From Halobacteriovoraceae bacterium (GTDB taxonomy: Bacteria > Bdellovibrionota > Bacteriovoracia > Bacteriovoracales > Bacteriovoracaceae), in the NCBI GenBank assembly GCA_018646195.1, contig JABGVH010000079.1, forward strand, positions 1 to 64,000: 64,000 nucleotides of DNA, written 5' to 3'. Within the stretch, counting starts at the first letter, position 1. Each line of letters begins with the position of its first letter. The notes below the pieces were generated by a model, which had not been told where the DNA came from, ran no database searches, and saw only the letters and a program-made list of their open reading frames with translations. Positions 53,524-61,066 of the stretch are shown piece after piece. Both the position numbers and the translations under genes were made by a program.

Positions 53524-53802
53524 ATGATCACAAAAGAAGAAACATCAGAAATTGTAAAAGAATTTGGCGCAAAATTTGGTAAAAGTGAAAATGATTCTGG
53601 TTCAGCAGCAGTTCAAGTTGCCTTACTTACAAGAAGAATCAAAAACCTTATGCCTCACTTTGAGAAAAACATCCACGATTACCATAGTAACCGCGGTCTT
53701 TTAAAATTGATTGGTCAAAGAAAGTCACTTTTAAAGTATGTCCAAAGAAAAGATAAAGATAAGTACCAAGGATTAATTAAATCCCTTGGACTAAGAAAAT
53801 AA
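53524..53802 (+). CDS. rpsO: 30S ribosomal protein S15
   Basis: 92 residues from the ATG at 53524 behind AAGGAGCAACAAA; the frame is open to 53458 but that extension is not S15. Family blocks FGKSENDSGSAAVQVALLTRRI and SNRGLLKLIGQRKSLLKYV-like (split here) bind 16S rRNA in the central domain. It lies 5' of pnp as in many bacteria, and a terminator follows it. Confidence 0.96.
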   Translation: MITKEETSEIVKEFGAKFGKSENDSGSAAVQVALLTRRIKNLMPHFEKNIHDYHSNRGLLKLIGQRKSLLKYVQRKDKDKYQGLIKSLGLRK

Positions 53803-53817
53803 TTTATAATGAAGATT

Positions 53818-53842
53818 GGCCCCATAAGGGGCCTGTTTTTTT
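53818..53842 (+). terminator. Rho-independent terminator after rpsO
   Basis: Six-base GC stem GGCCCC/GGGGCC (53818-53823 and 53828-53833) with ATAA loop, followed by TG and seven T. It lies 15 bases after the rpsO stop and should separate much of the rpsO message from pnp. Confidence 0.88.
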
Positions 53843-53892
53843 AACGGTTATTTGAAAGGAATTGAAGAAGAGAATTTGAGGGATATCTGAAG

Positions 53893-53913
53893 CTCTAAGT
53901 CGATAAATTAGAG
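53893..53913 (+). promoter_or_regulatory. First hairpin in the pnp leader
   Basis: CTCTAA and TTAGAG form a 6-base stem with a 9-base loop, about 110 bases upstream of the pnp ATG. PNPase genes are commonly autoregulated through leader stems cut by RNase III; here the stem is short and the role is inferred. Confidence 0.35.
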
Positions 53914-53986
53914 TTTGAAATATTCTTTAAATTCCCAGCAATATCTTTTAGATGCCTTATATTCAACGTAATAAAAGTTTTCATAA

Positions 53987-54002
53987 CCTAGGAAAACCTA
54001 GG
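53987..54002 (+). promoter_or_regulatory. Second hairpin in the pnp leader, close to the ribosome site
   Basis: CCTAGG-AAAA-CCTAGG forms a 6-base stem with a tetraloop ending 12 bases before the GGAG ribosome site (54015-54018). Its position could affect translation of pnp. Because CCTAGG is itself palindromic, the DNA also holds a 16-base direct/inverted repeat. Confidence 0.4.
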
Positions 54003-54023
54003 AGAAAACTATTTGGAGAACAC

Positions 54024-56144
54024 ATGTTAAATCAGAAAAAAGAGTACCGTCTTAATTACGGCGGAAAAGAAGTCACAATCGAAACTGGACGAATTGCTAA
54101 ACAAGCAGATGGTTCTGTCTTGGTTTCTTGTAATGGAACAACTGTTCTTGTAACTGTCTGTTCCGCAACATCAATGAGAGAAGGAATGGATTTCTTTCCA
54201 CTTCTCGTTGAGTACACAGAAAAGTTCTATGCTGCCGGGAAGTTCCTTGGTGGTTTTATGAAACGAGAAGGACGTCCAAGCACTCAAGAAACCTTGAATG
54301 CCCGTTTGATTGATCGTCCACTACGACCACTATTTCCTAAAGGGTATATGTTTGAAACAGTCGTTTCTTGTACAGTGATGTCTTATAACCCAGCAGGTGA
54401 CCCAGAAGTTCTGGCAGGTATCGGTTCTTCCGCTGCTCTATCGATTTCAAATATTCCTTTTGAAATGCCAATTGCGACTTGTAAAGTTGCTCGAATTGAC
54501 GGCAAGCTTTGTATTAATCCTGACCGCGAAGATTGGGAAAAATCAGACCTTGATATTTTAATAGCCGGTTCTGAAAATGCAATTTTAATGGTTGAAGGTG
54601 AAGCTGACGTTGTTCCAGAACCCGAAATCATCGAAGCTATTAATTATGGTCATGACCAAATTAAAGATATGGTTGCCTTGATTGCAAAAATGCAAGCTGA
54701 AGTAGGTGTTCCGAAGAGAGAATTTATCTCTGAGGCCGCAAACGAAACCATGATGAAAAAAGTTGAAAGTGATTTCAGTGGCGACGCTCGTAGTGCTCTT
54801 AACGTCGATGACAAAATGGAAAGACAAATTGCTGTTAAAGCAATTGAAGCAAAAGTTAAAGAGGCCATGGCCGCTGCTCCTGAATCCTTTGGTTTAACTA
54901 GCGATGATTCTTTTGGAAAAGAGTCCTATAAAGGCGTTGATGAACTTCTCTATCAAATGATGAGAGGGGATATTCTTAAAGAAGAAAAACGTATTGCTGG
55001 AAGAAAAGTCACTGAAGTTCGTGAAATCGAAACAGAAGTTGATATTCTTCAAACACCTCACGGTTCTTCACTATTCACACGGGGTGAGACACAAGTTCTC
55101 GCGACTGTGACTGTTGGTGGAGCAAAAGGTGAGCAAATGAGTGACCGAATTGTTGGTCTCAATTACGATAATTTCTACCTTCACTATAACTTTCCTCCCT
55201 ACTCTGTAGGTGAGGCCCGCGGTGTTCGTGGGGTTGGTCGTCGTGAGCAAGGTCACGGAAATTTGGCGCAGCGTGCGCTTAAAGCCGTTATGCCTGCCAA
55301 AGAAGATTTTGCTTATACAACAAGAATTTGTTGTGAAGTGATGGAATCAAATGGTTCAAGTTCAATGGGTTCAGTTTGTTCTGGCTCAATGGCCTTGATG
55401 GATGCCGGTGTTCCTCTTAAATCTCCAGTGGCCGGAATTGCCATGGGACTTATTACAGATGGAACAAATTATAAAATTCTTACGGATATCCTAGGGGATG
55501 AAGATCACCTCGGTGATATGGACTTTAAAGTGGCCGGTACTGCAGATGGTATCACCGCTCTTCAAATGGATATTAAGATCAAAGGACTAACTCGTGAGAT
55601 CGTTGAGGAATCAATGGCCCAAGCGAAAGAAGGGCGTCTTCATATCCTAGGAGAAATGGCAAAAACCATTTCTACTGAAAGAAAAGAATTTAAAGAAGGT
55701 GTTCCAAGGATCCTTACTTTTAATATCGAGCCAGATAAAATTGGTGGCTTGATTGGTCCAGGTGGGAAAAACATTAAAAAGTTACAAGAAGATTTTCAAG
55801 TTGATATGGAAGTTACGGACGATGGACTTGTAAAAGTTATTGGAACGAACACTAAAAATCAGCAAGATTGTATTGACCTAGCGAAACTACAATTAACTGG
55901 ACCTGAAAAAGGAAGTATTTACGACGGAACAGTGGCCACTATTAAAGAATACGGTGCCTTTGTTGATATCGCCCCAGGAGTATCAGGACTTGTACATGTT
56001 TCAGAGTTTTCTAACGATAGAGTGAATGATCCAAACGATTATGTATCAGAAGGCGATGTGATTAAGGTTAAAGTTGTAGATATTGATAGAATGGGACGTG
56101 TAAAACTTTCTGCTAAGGAAGTAGAGTCTCTTCCAAAGAAATAG
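54024..56144 (+). CDS. pnp: Polyribonucleotide nucleotidyltransferase (PNPase)
   Basis: 706 residues from the ATG at 54024, chosen for its GGAGAACAC ribosome site and because the upstream ATG at 53952 would add 24 residues covering the leader hairpin. Two RNase PH-like domains (LVEYTEKFYAAGKFLGGF in the first, NYDNFYLHYNFPPYSVGEARG-type text in the second, with GDEDHLGDMDFKVAG) are followed by a KH domain (KIGGLIGPGGKNIKKLQ) and an S1 domain (YDGTVATIKEYGAFVDI). It degrades RNA 3'-5' with phosphate. dut starts 1 base after its stop. Confidence 0.97.
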   Translation: MLNQKKEYRLNYGGKEVTIETGRIAKQADGSVLVSCNGTTVLVTVCSATSMREGMDFFPLLVEYTEKFYAAGKFLGGFMKREGRPSTQETLNARLIDRPLRPLFPKGYMFETVVSCTVMSYNPAGDPEVLAGIGSSAALSISNIPFEMPIATCKVARIDGKLCINPDREDWEKSDLDILIAGSENAILMVEGEADVVPEPEIIEAINYGHDQIKDMVALIAKMQAEVGVPKREFISEAANETMMKKVESDFSGDARSALNVDDKMERQIAVKAIEAKVKEAMAAAPESFGLTSDDSFGKESYKGVDELLYQMMRGDILKEEKRIAGRKVTEVREIETEVDILQTPHGSSLFTRGETQVLATVTVGGAKGEQMSDRIVGLNYDNFYLHYNFPPYSVGEARGVRGVGRREQGHGNLAQRALKAVMPAKEDFAYTTRICCEVMESNGSSSMGSVCSGSMALMDAGVPLKSPVAGIAMGLITDGTNYKILTDILGDEDHLGDMDFKVAGTADGITALQMDIKIKGLTREIVEESMAQAKEGRLHILGEMAKTISTERKEFKEGVPRILTFNIEPDKIGGLIGPGGKNIKKLQEDFQVDMEVTDDGLVKVIGTNTKNQQDCIDLAKLQLTGPEKGSIYDGTVATIKEYGAFVDIAPGVSGLVHVSEFSNDRVNDPNDYVSEGDVIKVKVVDIDRMGRVKLSAKEVESLPKK

Positions 56145-56145
56145 C

Positions 56146-56601
56146 ATGATCAATATTAAGCTTAAAAAATTAGAACATTTCGATACCTCTCTACCTCTGC
56201 CCTCTTATGAGACGGCAGGGGCAGCGGGGGCCGATATCAGGGCCTCTCTCGGTCCCGGTGAAAAGATGACGCTCAAGCCAGGGGAGAGAAGTTTAATTCC
56301 CACAGGCCTTGCAATGGAAATTCCACTAGGCTATGAGGTTCAAGTAAGACCGCGTTCTGGATTATCTTATAAGACTGGCTTAATGGTCGTGAATAGTCCG
56401 GGAACAATTGATTCCGATTATCGTGGTGAAGTTAAAATAATTTTAGGAAATCTTGGAAATAAAGATGAGGTTATTGAGCATGGAGATCGAGTTGCTCAAA
56501 TTCTAGTAGCACCGGTTCTTCAGGCAAATTTTCAAGTTGATGAAGAACTTTCAAATACAGAAAGAGGCGCTGGCGGATTCGGTTCTACTGGGCGTTCTTA
56601 A
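56146..56601 (+). CDS. dut: dUTP diphosphatase
   Basis: 151-residue trimeric dUTPase that hydrolyses dUTP to dUMP and diphosphate. Motifs 1-5 are visible: AGADIRA, RPRSGLSYKTG, NSPGTIDSDYRGE, GDRVAQILVAP and the C-terminal ERGAGGFGSTGRS. It follows pnp by 1 base, so the two are co-transcribed. Length is normal. Confidence 0.96.
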   Translation: MINIKLKKLEHFDTSLPLPSYETAGAAGADIRASLGPGEKMTLKPGERSLIPTGLAMEIPLGYEVQVRPRSGLSYKTGLMVVNSPGTIDSDYRGEVKIILGNLGNKDEVIEHGDRVAQILVAPVLQANFQVDEELSNTERGAGGFGSTGRS

Positions 56602-56614
56602 ACACGAGATTGAA

Positions 56615-56899
56615 ATGGATTTATTAGTAAATTATAATTCCTGTAAAACGAAAGAAGAAGCCTTTGCAGCGGCTAAAGCAGAAATTACTCCTGAGTATAT
56701 AGCAAAATGGAAAGTCAGTGCTGAAATAAGCTATGACCACGATTCGGGAATTATTGAGGCCGATGGTAAGGGATTTACCTTAACTATCGCATTTGGTGCC
56801 TCTTCAGCAGACGTAAGTATAAAGTTATCTTTTCTTTTAAAAGCATTAAAAGGGAAAATTTTAGAAACTGTAGAGCGAAAGCTAAACAAGCATTTATAA
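56615..56899 (+). CDS. Polyhydroxyalkanoic-acid-system-like small protein
   Basis: 94 residues from the ATG at 56615; an earlier in-frame start at 56537 would lie inside dut. The pattern, KTKEEAFAAAKAEI, then a beta region with IEADGKGFTLTIAFG and a closing helix LLKALKGKILETVERKL, fits the PHA granule-associated/PHA_gran_rgn family, small proteins of unknown mechanism. No pha genes are nearby. The ferredoxin-like gene starts 1 base after its stop. Match is by eye only. Confidence 0.55.
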   Translation: MDLLVNYNSCKTKEEAFAAAKAEITPEYIAKWKVSAEISYDHDSGIIEADGKGFTLTIAFGASSADVSIKLSFLLKALKGKILETVERKLNKHL

Positions 56900-56900
56900 T

Positions 56901-57509
56901 ATGAGCAAAGTCATCTTACTTCCCTCAAAAGAAGTACTAGATATTCCCGAAGACAAAAACCTTCTCGAGGCCTTGAGAGAGAAGGGGATTTATATACGTT
57001 CAGGTTGTGGTGGTTTTGCTTCATGTTCTGATTGTAAGATTAAGGTTACCTCGGGAGAGGACGCAACGACTCCTCCAACCTTTGAAGAAATCCAACTTTT
57101 AGGAACAGTTTTTCATATTACCAAAGAACGCCTGGCCTGCCAGACAAAAGTATTTGGAGATGTGACAATTGATATTTCTGGGCATGACCAAAAACGTGAC
57201 GAGGAAACTCGCAGTAATAAAAGTCCTAGAAACTTTGGTAAAAAAACAAAAGTTCGTAAAAGAGACGAAGTTGTTGAAATAGAGAAAGAAAGAAAAGAGC
57301 AACGTGATGCTAAAGATGCAGAAGTTGACGGAGACTGGACCCGGCACTGGGAGAAAGATCAAAAGCCAGACTGGGATAAAAGAAAGAAGTTAGATGGCGG
57401 TAAACGACCTCGACCTTTTAAAGATGCCGAAGAGCTAAGTGAAGCGGAAAAGAAAGATGAAGCTGACGAGGCCAAGCCTGATAATGAAAATAAAAATGAG
57501 TCTGATTAG
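56901..57509 (+). CDS. 2Fe-2S ferredoxin with a charged C-terminal tail
   Basis: 202 residues. Residues ~1-95 form a plant/adrenodoxin-type ferredoxin: the cluster cysteines are in SGCGGFASCSDCK (Cys35, Cys41, Cys44 by count) and LACQ. The remaining ~105 residues are extremely rich in Lys, Arg, Glu and Asp and lack a fold signature (KRDEVVEIEKERKEQRDAKD). Electron transfer to an unknown partner is the role of the domain; the tail may mediate binding. The 3' end overlaps the convergent membrane protein gene by 4 bases. Confidence 0.8.
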   Translation: MSKVILLPSKEVLDIPEDKNLLEALREKGIYIRSGCGGFASCSDCKIKVTSGEDATTPPTFEEIQLLGTVFHITKERLACQTKVFGDVTIDISGHDQKRDEETRSNKSPRNFGKKTKVRKRDEVVEIEKERKEQRDAKDAEVDGDWTRHWEKDQKPDWDKRKKLDGGKRPRPFKDAEELSEAEKKDEADEAKPDNENKNESD

Positions 57510-58075
57510 TACTTATTAAAAATCTCTATAATTCTATTTAAGTCACTTTTACGATTGTTCCTATCCAATAAAACCTTCGATCCATTAGACAAGTTTCCAA
57601 ACAATTCGAAATAACCTTGGTTTTGAAAGGCCCGCATTTCTGGCTCGTTATGAATTTTTGCCATATTGGGAGTTTCTAGTGAGTGTACGATAGAGAAGGG
57701 ATTGGAGGTACTTAGCTCCAGCTCCTTTTTTTGAAAGGGCAGGCCAAATACTTTCTGCTGTATAGAGAAGAGATTTTTTCTTTTGTAAAAATTTTTCTGA
57801 TAAAAAAAGAAGCCTATCGCTATGAGCGGAAGCGATACAAATGTAATGATCATTAAAAGTGCTAATTTCTGATTGATGTAATCATCCATTGTTAGCATTT
57901 TATAGAGAGGGTTTTTGACGGCCAAAAACATAATAAGCAGTACCGAAAGAAAAGCCGCAAGATAGCCCCAGAAAATCATTGGGAGGCCGTAACTTCCGAG
58001 TGAGATGCCGCCCTCTTTCTCTTCGATTTGAGGGCTTTCTCCTTCTTTAATAGGAAATTGGTAAATGAGTCCCAC
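57506..58075 (-). CDS. Unknown membrane protein in the phn transporter operon
   Basis: 189 residues with two membrane segments (about 32-53, then about 71-92) and a soluble C-terminal part of ~95 residues (FGLPFQKKELELSTSNPFS, then FELFGNLSNGSKVLLDRNN). Its start overlaps the phnE stop by 1 base, so it is the last gene of the phnDCE operon and may be a transporter accessory. Not a known Phn family to my reading. Confidence 0.65.
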   Translation of the reverse strand: MGLIYQFPIKEGESPQIEEKEGGISLGSYGLPMIFWGYLAAFLSVLLIMFLAVKNPLYKMLTMDDYINQKLALLMIITFVSLPLIAIGFFFYQKNFYKRKNLFSIQQKVFGLPFQKKELELSTSNPFSIVHSLETPNMAKIHNEPEMRAFQNQGYFELFGNLSNGSKVLLDRNNRKSDLNRIIEIFNKY

Positions 58076-59151
58076 TATTTTATCGCTGCTCTAATCTTAG
58101 AGGAGGCGTAGTCCATCATCCAGACAATGAAGGCAATCATAATCACCAGCATTCCCACTTCATTCCATTTCGCCAGACCTTGGTATTGCATAAGCAGTGT
58201 ACCGATTCCACCGCCACCTACAAGTCCAATAATAGTCGCCATTCGGACGTTAATATCCCAGCGATAAATAGTAAATGAGAGGTAGGGAAGTACAATTTGT
58301 GGCACAACCCCGTACCAGATCACTTGAAAGGGGTGAGCACCTGTGGCGGTGATCGCCTCGATTGGTCCATCGTCGATATTCTCAATCTGTTCGGAGTAGA
58401 GCTTAGCAAGGGAAGAAACAGTATGCAGGCAAAGCGCCAACATTCCAGCGAAAGGTCCAATTCCTACCCATACCGAAAAGATAATCGCCCAAACAAGAGG
58501 CTCAATAGATCGTGTTAAGTTCAAAAAGAAGCGCACGGTACTATAGACGCTGAAGAGTATTGGAGAGCTGTCCATCAAGTTTCGGGCGGCCAAGAAGCCA
58601 AATAGAAAGGCCAGAGGTAATGAAACTGTGGTGGCAATAAAGGCCATATAGATAGTTTCTATAGCTGCAAAAAGGGCATCCTCAAAGATCCCCCAATTTG
58701 GATCGAGAAGCGCCAGAAAAATTCTCTTGGCACCACCGAGTCCGCTGGAAGAGAGAAATTCATAGACTGAAACTTGGGAAACGAAGAAGCCGGCAATGAA
58801 TGTAAGCACCAGAACCAGGTAGCCAAAATAGGCAAAAGGTTGGTTCATAACCGTTTCATTTTCATCTAAATTATAGAGGCCTGTTATGGCCTTTCCTATT
58901 GAAAGTTTAGACGTGAGCAGAAGGACTAGGGCCACCGCAGCGCCTATTGCGAGGGAGTATATTGGTTGAGACCAGGCAAACTCTGGAAATCTTAAATCTA
59001 GAATCAGCCTTTGATAAACGATCTTGTAAGTTACAAGAATTGAATAAGACCAGAGAAAAATATCTAGCAGAATCGCCCAGAAAAACTTCTTGGCATTTTT
59101 TAGTCTTATAGGTTGCTCAGGCATTTTCAGTGCTTGTGGCGTAGTATTCAT
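58075..59151 (-). CDS. phnE: Phosphonate-type ABC transporter permease
   Basis: 358 residues with at least six membrane segments. The cytoplasmic EAA loop that contacts the ATPase reads EAITATGAHPFQVIWYGVVPQ and is followed by YRWDINVRMATIIGLVGGGGIG. An N-terminal region of ~75 residues precedes the permease core. With PhnD and PhnC it should import phosphonate, phosphite or phosphate esters. No C-P lyase or phosphonatase genes are in this window. Confidence 0.9.
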   Translation of the reverse strand: MNTTPQALKMPEQPIRLKNAKKFFWAILLDIFLWSYSILVTYKIVYQRLILDLRFPEFAWSQPIYSLAIGAAVALVLLLTSKLSIGKAITGLYNLDENETVMNQPFAYFGYLVLVLTFIAGFFVSQVSVYEFLSSSGLGGAKRIFLALLDPNWGIFEDALFAAIETIYMAFIATTVSLPLAFLFGFLAARNLMDSSPILFSVYSTVRFFLNLTRSIEPLVWAIIFSVWVGIGPFAGMLALCLHTVSSLAKLYSEQIENIDDGPIEAITATGAHPFQVIWYGVVPQIVLPYLSFTIYRWDINVRMATIIGLVGGGGIGTLLMQYQGLAKWNEVGMLVIMIAFIVWMMDYASSKIRAAIK

Positions 59152-59163
59152 TATCAGTTCCTC

Positions 59164-59922
59164 TTAATTAATTGTAACTTCAACAGCTTCTTCACCGTAA
59201 ATTGTTCTGAACCATTCTTCATCTATATCTAACGGTTCTCCTTCGTATATTTTGAGTCCGTCTTTAAGAGCTATAACCCTTGAAGCATACTGGCGAACTA
59301 ATGAAAGAAAGTGAAGATTACAGATGATTGTTACACCAAGTTCTTCGTTTACCTTTTTAAGGTATTGCATAACGGAGTGGGAGGTCGCAGGGTCTAAACT
59401 TGCCACTGGTTCGTCTGCTAGCAAGACTTTTGGATTTTGCATTAGCGCTCGAGCAATAGCAACCCGTTGTTGCTGTCCTCCAGAAAGATTGTCCGCGCGG
59501 TGATTTTCTCTCCCCTCCAGACCTACGATTTTGATATATTCAAGTGCTCGTTTCTTATCTTCTTCTGAGTACATTCCAAAGATAGACTTAAAAATACCTG
59601 TTCTGGCGAGGGCACCGGTTAAGACATTGGTCATGACTGATTTTCGCGGGACGAGATTAAAGTGCTGAAAAATCATCCCAATTGTTGAGCGGTAGTTCCT
59701 TAAAGGTCGCCCTTTTAGCTTAGTCACTTCAGTTTCTTCAAACTGAATTGAGCCAGAGCTAGAATCATGTAGTCGATTCAAGCAGCGCAAAAGGGTCGAT
59801 TTTCCTGATCCGCTTAGCCCTATAATAACTAAGAACTCCCCTTTGGCGACTTCGAAGTCCACACCCCTTAAGGCATGTGTTCCATTAGGATAGACTTTCT
59901 GTAATTCTTTAACCTGCAGCAT
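59164..59922 (-). CDS. phnC: Phosphonate-type ABC transporter ATP-binding protein
   Basis: 252-residue ABC ATPase. Walker A is GLSGSGKST, the signature LSGGQQQRVAIARAL, Walker B LLADEPVASLD, and the Q-loop region GMIFQHFNLVPR. The text YPNGTHALRGVDFEV near the N-terminus is typical of PhnC. It lies 12 bases before phnE and 16 after phnD. Confidence 0.92.
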   Translation of the reverse strand: MLQVKELQKVYPNGTHALRGVDFEVAKGEFLVIIGLSGSGKSTLLRCLNRLHDSSSGSIQFEETEVTKLKGRPLRNYRSTIGMIFQHFNLVPRKSVMTNVLTGALARTGIFKSIFGMYSEEDKKRALEYIKIVGLEGRENHRADNLSGGQQQRVAIARALMQNPKVLLADEPVASLDPATSHSVMQYLKKVNEELGVTIICNLHFLSLVRQYASRVIALKDGLKIYEGEPLDIDEEWFRTIYGEEAVEVTIN

Positions 59923-59938
59923 TTCAACTCCTGTAAAG

Positions 59939-60835
59939 CTATTTGACCATTTTAGAAGGATCTAAATCGATAGTCTTAATCATCTGTCTTAGTACATCGT
60001 AATCATTATCAGTGGCCGGAACAATTCCATCTACAGAGTAAATATCTTTAAATACTTTTTTGCCGGAATCCGTTAATAGGTACTTTTTAAGAGCGGCAAT
60101 AAAGCTGTCTGCGATTTTAGCGCTAAGGCCTTTTCTAAAGACAAAAGGATCGTTTGGAATTTCATCGGTGATATCGATAATTTTAATTTTTTCCTCAACG
60201 TCAGGAAAGCGAATTTTAACACGTGCTCTGGCATCACGAATTTTACCGTCTGCGGCTGGGGGAGAGTAGTAGGTAGCGCCGGCATCTACTTGTTTTTGAT
60301 AAATCATTGTCACTACATTGTCGTGCTTCATGGCAAAAACGGTATTACTTGGTTCTACTTTATTTTCACGTAAGATTTTAAGGGGAAACATATAGCCGGA
60401 AGTTGAAGATGAATCGGTGAAAGCAAATTTCTTGCCATGGATGTCTTTAATCGTTTTTATTCCGCTATCTACGTGGGCCAAGATTTGCCCGCGATAATGA
60501 GGTTCTCCGTATCTAAGAACCTTTAGTTTTGCGACGGCGCCATACTTCTCAGAGGCCATGATGTAACCAAAAGAGTTCATCACACCAATATCAGCTCTTT
60601 CAGACCCAAACGCTTCGACTACTGCAATGTAATTAGTGGGAATGCCTGTTTTAAAATAAAGGCCTGTTTCTTTTTCAAGAAAACGAATGAAATCTTGAGA
60701 ATTAGTAGCAATTGTTCCAGCATCCACAGAGGGGGTGAAGTAAAGCTTAACCGGATTGTTACGGCTTCCTAGCTCAGAATCTTGCTGGCAGCTAAAAAGT
60801 GACAATAGTAAGGCGAGTATTAAGGACTTTTTCAT
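59939..60835 (-). CDS. phnD: Phosphonate-type substrate-binding lipoprotein
   Basis: 298-residue periplasmic-type binding protein. The signal MKKSLILALLLSLFSC has a lipobox FSC, so it is anchored as a lipoprotein. The PhnD fold shows in LYFTPSVDAGTIATNSQDF, DIGVMNSFGYIMA, IKTIKDIHGKKFAFTDSSSTSGYMFP and VDAGATYYSP. The ligand could be a phosphonate, phosphite or phosphate ester. First gene of the operon, with GAGGAG before the ATG. Confidence 0.9.
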   Translation of the reverse strand: MKKSLILALLLSLFSCQQDSELGSRNNPVKLYFTPSVDAGTIATNSQDFIRFLEKETGLYFKTGIPTNYIAVVEAFGSERADIGVMNSFGYIMASEKYGAVAKLKVLRYGEPHYRGQILAHVDSGIKTIKDIHGKKFAFTDSSSTSGYMFPLKILRENKVEPSNTVFAMKHDNVVTMIYQKQVDAGATYYSPPAADGKIRDARARVKIRFPDVEEKIKIIDITDEIPNDPFVFRKGLSAKIADSFIAALKKYLLTDSGKKVFKDIYSVDGIVPATDNDYDVLRQMIKTIDLDPSKMVK

Positions 60836-61066
60836 GGGGGTATTCTCCTCTATAGTGCATTTAGTTGAAGTTCAAATTTGTCCCAATTTCTACCATAAAA
60901 TTCCCATCCTTTTAAGTCGGGATTTATCTAAATAAAAAGTTTTAGCCTAACTTTGTGATGCGCGGAGCATTATTTGCCGCTTTTTTATAACCAACTCTAA
61001 AAGTTCAAAGCTGGACTTGCCCTGGTCGATAAGCAGGTACAGATAAATTTTAAAAGCAGGATGCTT

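Noticed and set aside
53952-54023. Upstream ATG for pnp
   Set aside because: It adds 24 residues unlike PNPase N-termini and would translate the hairpin region; the ATG at 54024 has a good ribosome site.
54383-54868. Antisense frames within pnp
   Set aside because: Shadow frames of a strongly conserved gene, without ribosome sites.
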